In this document: piece by piece, positions 57,957-64,000 of the stretch | Layout of the letters: each line of letters starts with the position of its first letter | Position numbering within the stretch: the first letter of the stretch is position 1 | DNA from: Taylorella equigenitalis ATCC 35865 | Lineage (GTDB): Bacteria > Pseudomonadota > Gammaproteobacteria > Burkholderiales > Burkholderiaceae_B | Length of the DNA stretch: 64,000 nt | Assembly: GCF_000276685.1 (NCBI RefSeq) | Contig: NC_018108.1 | Coordinates: forward strand, 1,426,001 to 1,490,000 | Reading direction: 5' to 3' | The notes under the pieces: model-generated | What the model was told of the DNA's origin: nothing | Databases searched by the model: none | Seen by the model: only the letters and a program-made list of their open reading frames with translations | Position numbers and translations under genes: made by a program

Positions 57957-58925
57957 ATGAAAGGTCCAGTTATAGCTATTCATGGAGGTGCGGGTGCAAT
58001 TTCAAAACATGAAATTTCATCTGAACTTGAAAAACAATATCGCGATTCTTTGAGAGATATCATTGAAGCTGGGGCTGATGCACTTTCTAAAGGGGCATCT
58101 GCTTTGGATTCTGTGGCATTGGCAGTTAGTATGTTTGAAGATAATCCACTTTTTAATGCTGGTAGAGGTTCCGTTTTTACTCATGAAGGCAAACATGAAT
58201 TAGATGCATCTATCATGTGTGGACGGACTCTTAATTGTGGAGCAGTTGCAGGACTTACAAATATCAAAAATCCCATCTACGCAGCTAGATGCGTGATGGA
58301 AAAAAGCAAGCATGTGTTGATGATATCAGAAGGTGCTGAGGACTTTCTTAAATCACAAGGTTTCGAGACAGTCCCTAATTGCTACTTTAGTACAGATATA
58401 AGACTTAAACAACTTCAAAAGCTTATTGAAGCTGGAGGAGATGACGTATTACTAGACCACGATTCTGGACAGAAAAATCCTCCAATTGATGAATCCAAAA
58501 AAATGGGGACTGTTGGTGCAGTTGCATTAGATTCTTATGGGAACTTGGCCGCTGCTACATCTACAGGAGGCATGACAAACAAAATGCCTGGTCGAGTAGG
58601 AGACTCTCCAATTATTGGGGCTGGCTGTTATGCAAACAATCAAACATGTGCAGTATCTACAACTGGTCACGGAGAACACTTTATTAGATCTGTAGTTGCA
58701 TACGATATATCAGCACTAATGCAATATAAAGGGCTATCACTGGTAGAGGCTTGCAATGAGGTAGTGCATAAAAAACTTCCATCTATAGATGGCTCTGGCG
58801 GTTTAATCGCTGTTGACCGCAATGGCAATGCCTCATTGCCCTTTAACTCATCAGGCATGTACCGTGCACTTGGATACGCTAACGGTACAAGAGAAGTTGG
58901 AATATACGCTAGCGATTCTATTTAA
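57957..58925 (+). CDS. iaaA: Isoaspartyl peptidase/L-asparaginase (IaaA)
   Basis: 322-residue Ntn-hydrolase cleaving beta-aspartyl dipeptides and asparagine. AIHGGAGAISKHEI at the N terminus; autocleavage between Gly184 and Thr185 (KKMGTVGAVALD), with substrate-binding STGGMTNKMPGRVGDSP and the GHGE stretch after. E. coli places iaaA directly before gsiABCD; here it ends the operon after two other peptidases. It converges on rnhA with 3 nt between stops. Confidence 0.92.
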   Translation: MKGPVIAIHGGAGAISKHEISSELEKQYRDSLRDIIEAGADALSKGASALDSVALAVSMFEDNPLFNAGRGSVFTHEGKHELDASIMCGRTLNCGAVAGLTNIKNPIYAARCVMEKSKHVLMISEGAEDFLKSQGFETVPNCYFSTDIRLKQLQKLIEAGGDDVLLDHDSGQKNPPIDESKKMGTVGAVALDSYGNLAAATSTGGMTNKMPGRVGDSPIIGAGCYANNQTCAVSTTGHGEHFIRSVVAYDISALMQYKGLSLVEACNEVVHKKLPSIDGSGGLIAVDRNGNASLPFNSSGMYRALGYANGTREVGIYASDSI

Positions 58926-58928
58926 TAT

Positions 58929-59384
58929 CTAATTATTTAGATTTTTTATAGCGAGATTTGCTAGCTCGTCTGCCCTCTCATTTTCTGCGATTCCGCAATG
59001 TCCTCTAACCCAATTCCACTTCGGATTGAGTTTATCCACTAATTTTATAAGTTCCTGCCACAAATCCTTGTTTTTAACAGGAGTCTTTGAGGCAGTCTTC
59101 CATCCTTGCTTTTGCCAGTTTTCAAGCCAATTTTGTACAAATGGATTCATAACATATTGAGAATCGACATGAATAATTAATTCATCTACATCTTCAAAAT
59201 TGTCCTCAATATACTTCAGACTCATAATCACAGCTGTAAGTTCCATGCGGTTATTTGTGGTTTCTTCCTCTGCACCTTTGAGCTCAACTTCTACGTCATC
59301 TAAAATTATAAGGGCACCCCAACCACCAACGCCAGGATTCCCTTTGCAAGCCCCATCTGTCCATATTTCTATTTTTTTAGACAT
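58929..59384 (-). CDS. rnhA: Ribonuclease HI
   Basis: Degrades RNA in RNA-DNA hybrids. Catalytic D10 (EIWTDGACKGNPG), E48 (NNRMELTAVI), D74 (HVDSQYV) and the C-terminal Asp (RGHCGIAENERADELA) are all present. 151 aa. It overlaps the upstream methyltransferase-like gene by 8 nt; gene order rnhA-yafS-gloB resembles E. coli. Confidence 0.95.
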   Translation of the reverse strand: MSKKIEIWTDGACKGNPGVGGWGALIILDDVEVELKGAEEETTNNRMELTAVIMSLKYIEDNFEDVDELIIHVDSQYVMNPFVQNWLENWQKQGWKTASKTPVKNKDLWQELIKLVDKLNPKWNWVRGHCGIAENERADELANLAIKNLNN

Positions 59385-59985
59385 TATTTTTTTCCTTATT
59401 TAATACAGCTAAACCACTTTTAATTGATTTTTTCTTTGGCAATGCAGAACCCACCATGGCAGGCGATACTAATGCGTGCTTTAGAGCCAAAAAATAACTT
59501 GGTGCTGTTATATTGTGAATATTATTTTTAAGAATGCCCTTACTCTCTAAATCAAGTTCATAAGCCCACTTTTTAATCCTACTTTGTGGAATTTTTATAT
59601 CATTTGAAACTGGGCAGCCTCTAGATTTTTTGTTAAATTTAGTCAGGAAACTAGTCTTAAACCCAATGACTACCATAATCCCATGGACAGATAATAAAGA
59701 TGTTGCTATTTGAAAAATCATTTTGGGATTGCTGACTAATTCAAGCGTATGAGGCAAAACTACCAAGTCAGATTCTTGAAAATTTTCTATGTAATCTATA
59801 TCAACAAAAAATTTATTTTGTGTTCTGGCTTGAGAAATATAATTATGATCTGAAAGTCCAATTTGAATTGATTGATAGCCAAAAGTATTTTTCAACAAAT
59901 CTTCAAGTTGAGATTGCTCCCATATCTTTAGGGTTGCTCCATCAGTACTTAACCAACTACTAAGATCCTTAATTTCGAAAGTCAT
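59377..59985 (-). CDS. SAM-methyltransferase-like protein (YafS position)
   Basis: 202 residues. DLVVLPHTLELVSNPKMIFQ and SLLSVHGIMVVIGFKT correspond to the acidic and post-IV motifs of class I methyltransferases of the YafS type. The N-terminal SAM-binding glycine motif is poor (LKNTFGYQSIQIGLSD has no GxGxG), so activity is doubtful. It lies between rnhA and gloB, the position of yafS in E. coli; that supports orthology but says nothing on substrate. Basic C terminus. Confidence 0.62.
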   Translation of the reverse strand: MTFEIKDLSSWLSTDGATLKIWEQSQLEDLLKNTFGYQSIQIGLSDHNYISQARTQNKFFVDIDYIENFQESDLVVLPHTLELVSNPKMIFQIATSLLSVHGIMVVIGFKTSFLTKFNKKSRGCPVSNDIKIPQSRIKKWAYELDLESKGILKNNIHNITAPSYFLALKHALVSPAMVGSALPKKKSIKSGLAVLNKEKNNV

Positions 59986-60061
59986 TTTAAATCAAGATTT
60001 TAAAGTAAATTATTTCGTAACATTAGTGGTTTACAATCATGAATTTACGAAAATTAAACCC

Positions 60062-60877
60062 ATGACCAAAATAACCTATGTACGTGCATTCCAGGACAAC
60101 TATATCTGGTTGATTGTACACGAGGGGCATGTTTGTGTAGTTGACCCAGGTGAGGCCAAACCAGTTATAGATTTTGTTCAATCTCAAAATTTAGTTTTGG
60201 ATGCCGTACTGATTACACATCATCATAACGATCATGTTGGTGGAGTTAAAGGCATAGTGGACTTTTTTAGCCATGTTCAGGCTAATCCTGTTGATGTATA
60301 CGGACCCAAAAATCCTAAACTCACATTCGTAAACAAACCAGTTACTCACGGGGACAAAATTAAATTATTTGATTTTCTAGAAGTGAGTGTTTTTGGGACT
60401 CCTGGTCATACTTTGGATCATTTAGTATATTATTCGCAAGTAAAAGTACTTACGGATAATTATGACCAGTCCCCTTTTGTTTTTACTGGTGATACCTTAT
60501 TCTTATTAGGAAGCGGTAAACTATTTGAAGGCGATTCTAAAATTATGTTCCAAAGCCTTGAAATATTTAAACAAATGAGTAAGAATACACTTGTATTTTG
60601 TGCTCATGAGTATACATTAAATAATTCGGCATGGGCTTTAGAGGTTGATCCACAAAATTTTGGATTAAAAGAGCTCATTGCCAAATATGAATCTAAAAGG
60701 TCTAAGGGACTTCCTACTGTGCCTGATACTTTGGATTCTCAATTGTCATACAACCCGTTTTTAAGATTGAGTGACCCTGTGATTATTAAGGCTACTCAAT
60801 TATATTCAGGCTCATCATGTGATGAACCTCAAAAAGTTTTAAATGTGCTTAGGCAGTGGAAGAATAATTTTAGGTAG
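60062..60877 (+). CDS. gloB: Hydroxyacylglutathione hydrolase (glyoxalase II)
   Basis: Hydrolyses S-lactoylglutathione in methylglyoxal detoxification. Metallo-beta-lactamase fold: THHHNDHVGG at residues 52-61, GTPGHTLDHL, FTGDTLFLLGSG and FCAHEYTLNN all bind the metal pair. I start at ATG 60062 (MTKITYVRAFQDNYIW), the family N terminus; the frame extends 12 codons upstream. 271 aa, about 20 longer than E. coli GloB. Glutathione links it to the gsi importer. Confidence 0.92.
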   Translation: MTKITYVRAFQDNYIWLIVHEGHVCVVDPGEAKPVIDFVQSQNLVLDAVLITHHHNDHVGGVKGIVDFFSHVQANPVDVYGPKNPKLTFVNKPVTHGDKIKLFDFLEVSVFGTPGHTLDHLVYYSQVKVLTDNYDQSPFVFTGDTLFLLGSGKLFEGDSKIMFQSLEIFKQMSKNTLVFCAHEYTLNNSAWALEVDPQNFGLKELIAKYESKRSKGLPTVPDTLDSQLSYNPFLRLSDPVIIKATQLYSGSSCDEPQKVLNVLRQWKNNFR

Positions 60878-60880
60878 AAT

Positions 60881-62320
60881 ATGAAATTTTTTAAACTTTT
60901 AGCTATTTGTGCTACGGTAGCCCTCAGTGCTTGTGCTACTAATGAACCAAATGTATCAAATTCAAAGTCAAATACTTATATAGTTGATTACGATGTAAGA
61001 GTATCTCATCTGTCAGTTTGGGATCGCATCACCGATGGATTTGGTATGCCTAATTTAGACGGTGATCCTTTAGTGCAAAAATGGGTTGAGTATTACACAA
61101 ATAGACCTGAGTACATCGAAAGGATGGCTGAGAGATCTTCAAAATATCTCTACCATATCGTTGAAGAAGTTGAAGCTCACAATTTTCCTACTGAATTAGC
61201 ATTACTTCCATTTGTTGAAAGTGCATTTGTATCCACAGCAAAATCATCTGCAAAAGCTGCTGGTTTGTGGCAGTTTATTCCAAGCACTGGTCGGAACTAC
61301 AATTTATCCCAGGACTTCTGGACTGACCATCGCTTAAATCCAATTCACTCTACTAGAGCCGCAATGGACTATCTTGGATATTTGTATGATTTTCAAGCAA
61401 ATGATTGGCATTTAGCTTTGGCCTCATACAATTGGGGCGAAGGAGCAGTGGCTAGGGCTCGTATCAAAAATGAAAATGCTGGCCTACCAGGTGATTATCA
61501 ATCTTTAAATATGCCAGATGAAACTAGAAACTACGTACCTAAGCTTCTAGCAATCAAAGAGATAATTTCAAATCCACAAAAATATGACATTAGACTTCCT
61601 TTTATTCCTAACACTCCATATTTCCAAAAAGTTGACGTAGCGGAAGACATGGATGTACAAGTTGTAGCTAAGTTAGCTGGCATGTCATTAGATGAATTCA
61701 AGGAGCTAAACCCTGCCGCTAAACAACCTGTATTTTTAGCCTCTAGAGGGGACTTTATCCTACTTCCAGTCGATAAAATTCAAACTTATGAAGAAAATCT
61801 AGCTTCTTACAAAGGTGATTTAGCAACTTGGGGAGGCTATGATCCTCGCGAAGGTGAAACCTTACAATCTATTGCTCAAAAACTTAAGATATCGTTAGCC
61901 AAACTAAAAAAACTTAATGGATTAGGATTTAAGCAAAAAAATATTGCCCGCACTTTATTAATCCCAACAAATATTAATGTTGAGAACTTTAAGGAAGATA
62001 TAAATCTTAAGGGGCAGTTAGTATCTAACAAACCTATATTAGTTAAAAATGAAGCTAAATTTGCCTCTCCAGTTAAAGCTAAATTCAAAGGCAAAACTAA
62101 ATTTGTAAGCACAACTAAAGTTTCCAAATTTAAAGCTCAAAGGGCTGTATTTAAAACAAAATCTAAGCTAAAAAAAATACGTCAAGTAAGTTACACCGTT
62201 AAAAATGGTGAGACTATGACCTCTATTGCAAAGAGACACGGTACTACTGTTGCAAATCTCAAAAAATTAAATGGCGGAAAATCATCACTTAAATCTGGAC
62301 AGAAAATCAGAGTTCAGTGA
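60881..62320 (+). CDS. mltD: Membrane-bound lytic murein transglycosylase D
   Basis: Cleaves peptidoglycan glycan strands. Lipoprotein signal with lipobox LSAC, lipidated Cys18. The lysozyme-like domain has catalytic Glu113 (LPFVESAF), SSAKAAGLWQFIPSTGRNY and NWGEGAVARA. Two LysM modules follow, at about residues 318-365 (weak) and 436-479 (SYTVKNGETMTSIAKRHG). A Lys-rich stretch rich in KFKGKTKF-like units joins them. 479 aa. Starts 3 nt after gloB, the E. coli gloB-mltD adjacency. Confidence 0.92.
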   Translation: MKFFKLLAICATVALSACATNEPNVSNSKSNTYIVDYDVRVSHLSVWDRITDGFGMPNLDGDPLVQKWVEYYTNRPEYIERMAERSSKYLYHIVEEVEAHNFPTELALLPFVESAFVSTAKSSAKAAGLWQFIPSTGRNYNLSQDFWTDHRLNPIHSTRAAMDYLGYLYDFQANDWHLALASYNWGEGAVARARIKNENAGLPGDYQSLNMPDETRNYVPKLLAIKEIISNPQKYDIRLPFIPNTPYFQKVDVAEDMDVQVVAKLAGMSLDEFKELNPAAKQPVFLASRGDFILLPVDKIQTYEENLASYKGDLATWGGYDPREGETLQSIAQKLKISLAKLKKLNGLGFKQKNIARTLLIPTNINVENFKEDINLKGQLVSNKPILVKNEAKFASPVKAKFKGKTKFVSTTKVSKFKAQRAVFKTKSKLKKIRQVSYTVKNGETMTSIAKRHGTTVANLKKLNGGKSSLKSGQKIRVQ

Positions 62321-62395
62321 CGTTGTTTAATAACATTTCAAGTAATAAATTAACACATGTAGTTTTTGGTCTTAACATTTGAATAACATAAAAAG

Positions 62396-62404
62396 TGCTA
62401 AGAT
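62396..62404 (+). promoter_or_regulatory. Candidate extended -10 for the DUF937 gene
   Basis: TGCTAAGAT, an extended -10 (TGnTAAGAT) with no good -35, about 50 nt before the ATG at 62457 in the 136-bp spacer after mltD. Confidence 0.35.
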
Positions 62405-62456
62405 AAACGAATGCGATAAACTTTTGTAACCGCATTATTATTAATAAGGACTTTTT

Positions 62457-64000
62457 ATGAATTTTGACATAAACCAACTACTTAAAGGTTCTGTGCGCGA
62501 TGCTGTGCTAGATCAAATAACAAAATCTGTTGGTCTTCCTGAATTGAAGGCTAACAGCGTGCTTGATCGCATTGTGTCTGTTGTAATGAGTGGCATCTCA
62601 AGAAAAACCAACTCAAAAGAAGATGCCGAGCATCTTCTAGATGCGATTAAAGGTGTTGATAGCAATACTCAACAAATTTATTCTACTGGCGCTACAGCTT
62701 CTGATTTAGGCTTTGATTCATTAAAACAAAAAGGGTTAAGTCTTTTAAATTCTCTTTTTGGTAGTGAGTTTGACGGTTTAGTAGACCAAGTTTCTAGAGA
62801 AGAAGGTGTCACACAAGTTCAAGCAAAAGATTCTATGGCTACCGCTGCACCAGCGATATTCTCTAGCCTTAAAAACTATTTAGGTAGTGATTTCAGTTTA
62901 GCAAATTTGAGTGCATTGACTGGTATGGTAGGGCTAACTGCTACAGGTACAGATTTGCTAAACAAAGCTACGACCCCTGTAACTAAACCAGCTACTCATA
63001 AAGTTCCATCTCAGGAAACAGTTGATGCTGCTAGAATGGCTGGAGTGCATGAGCCACAATACACTAAATCTACTGAGGTTCATGATAGAGAAATGGAGGA
63101 ACCGAAAAAAAGTGGGATTTGGAAGTGGCTAATTATTCTTGCTTTGATTTTAATTGCCCTATTATTATTTAGAAGTTGTAATAAAAAGGATAATCCTGCA
63201 ATTACTAATAATGAAGAAAGTGTAGTTAATAACGAAACTACAAATAATGATGCAACACCACCTGCTCCTGTTGAAAATCCTGATTCAAAAGAAACCAAGA
63301 TTATTGAAGGCTTTGGTAATTTTGAATGGGATTACCAAGACGAAAAACTAGTTATTGACGGTGATATTGATTCAGCAGAAACTAAAGCTACTTTAGTTGA
63401 TGCTTTCAAAGGTATTGCTGGAACTTTAGCTGTTGAAGATAAACTTGATATTGATGCTGATAAAGGCAAATTAGAATTCACCAACTTTGCTGCTCTTGCA
63501 GGTGCTTTAAAAGATTTTGTTGGTGTTGATGGAAAATTTGATGGAAAAGAACTTAAATTATCAGGAACTTTAAACTCAGAAGAAGCAAAAGCTAATTTAG
63601 TTAAAAAACTTTCTGAAGTACTAGGTGCTGATTATAAAATCCAAGCTGATGACGTTAAAGTAGAAGCTACTAAAACAGAAGAACCTAAAGAAGAAAACAA
63701 AGACAGTCAAAAAGATGAAGTTAAAGTATCTAAAGATTTAGGCGACCTTAGATGGAATGCAAAAACCGACAAGGTGGTAGTTGGTGGTGATGTTCCAAGC
63801 GAAGAAGTGAAAGCTAAAGTTTTAGAAGCATTTAAAGTTATAGCTGGTAATAGACCTCTTGAGGACAAACTTAATGTAGATAAAGATGAAGGCGAATTTA
63901 GCTTCAATGACTTTACTGCATTCGCTGGTGTTCTTAAAGACTACCCTACTATCGAAGGTGATTTCGATGAGGGTGTTCTTAAACTTGATGGCACTTTAAA
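62457..64000 (+). CDS. DUF937-transmembrane-BON-repeat envelope protein (runs off the right edge)
   Basis: Translated by hand; 514 codons are open to the window end. Domain order: DUF937-like N-terminal region (residues about 1-165, starting MNFDINQLLKGSVRDAVLDQ), linker, one transmembrane helix at about 222-240 (WLIILALILIALLLF), Asn/Thr-rich linker, then acidic BON-like units. One unit begins near residue 290 (NFEWDYQDEKLVIDGDIDS) and a second near 431 (DLRWNAKTDKVVVGGDVPS). Each has two halves with GDxxSEExKA-type cores, a period of about 141 residues. AAGGA precedes the ATG. BON modules usually sit in the periplasm with OmpA-like domains, which may follow beyond the edge. No TGGCAAT word occurs in it so far. 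Confidence 0.75.
   Translation, partial: MNFDINQLLKGSVRDAVLDQITKSVGLPELKANSVLDRIVSVVMSGISRKTNSKEDAEHLLDAIKGVDSNTQQIYSTGATASDLGFDSLKQKGLSLLNSLFGSEFDGLVDQVSREEGVTQVQAKDSMATAAPAIFSSLKNYLGSDFSLANLSALTGMVGLTATGTDLLNKATTPVTKPATHKVPSQETVDAARMAGVHEPQYTKSTEVHDREMEEPKKSGIWKWLIILALILIALLLFRSCNKKDNPAITNNEESVVNNETTNNDATPPAPVENPDSKETKIIEGFGNFEWDYQDEKLVIDGDIDSAETKATLVDAFKGIAGTLAVEDKLDIDADKGKLEFTNFAALAGALKDFVGVDGKFDGKELKLSGTLNSEEAKANLVKKLSEVLGADYKIQADDVKVEATKTEEPKEENKDSQKDEVKVSKDLGDLRWNAKTDKVVVGGDVPSEEVKAKVLEAFKVIAGNRPLEDKLNVDKDEGEFSFNDFTAFAGVLKDYPTIEGDFDEGVLKLDGTL

Overview
The window looks like chromosomal DNA of an AT-rich (by eye, high-thirties percent G+C) betaproteobacterium of the Alcaligenaceae. Gene content and order resemble Bordetella (lptD | amgK-murU, OmpR/EnvZ pair, minCDE, yajC-secDF, miaB-phoH-ybeY-ybeX-lnt), but base composition is far lower. 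Together with tight gene packing and sparse regulation this fits a small-genome relative such as Taylorella; the genus is an inference. No insertion sequence, prophage, plasmid or CRISPR signature was seen. Nearly all genes are core housekeeping genes.

Layout. 1-3.8 kb: lptD (partial, minus) facing amgK-murU (MurNAc recycling) and a membrane coiled-coil protein. 3.9-6.2 kb: an OmpR/EnvZ-type two-component pair with a terminator between the two genes. 6.3-9.9 kb: glnS and minCDE. 10-21 kb: ettA, an acidic orphan protein, an unlisted 42-codon basic ORF, pdxA, a giant tandem-duplicated UvrA, tcdA and pdxH. 21-22.3 kb: a di-haem cytochrome c peroxidase with a well-placed FNR/ANR-type box. 22.3-32 kb: one long minus-strand operon, tkt-gap-pgk-nitrilase-fba-purC-purE-purK-tsaC, joining central carbon metabolism, purine synthesis and tRNA t6A synthesis. 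32-37.8 kb: rsmE, an orphan barstar-like gene, a diverged FAD-oxidase-like gene, ubiD, a yqjD-yqjE-yqjK-like envelope cluster and upp. 37.8-48.8 kb: queA-tgt-yajC-secD-secF-miaB-phoH-ybeY-ybeX-lnt, all plus strand. 48.8-49 kb: tRNA-Glu and tRNA-Asp. 49-50.5 kb: a trimeric autotransporter adhesin. 50.7-58.9 kb: a glutathione/peptide ABC importer (gsiABCD) followed by three different peptidases (P1/S58, M55, isoaspartyl). 58.9-64 kb: rnhA, a methyltransferase-like gene, gloB, mltD, and a DUF937-TM-BON-repeat protein running off the end.

The strongest signal not explained by genes is a dispersed short word. TGGCAAT occurs 63 times by hand count on the two strands together (about 30 in one orientation, 33 in the other). 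It is the full octamer GTGGCAAT 23 times, and a purine follows in about 58 of 63. A simple composition model predicts roughly 8 heptamers and 1-2 octamers. The copies fall in several reading frames and in both orientations, about one per kb. This is the pattern of a DNA uptake sequence used in natural transformation, and I know of none described for this group. One copy lies exactly where the queuine tRNA-ribosyltransferase has lost its three zinc-binding cysteines.
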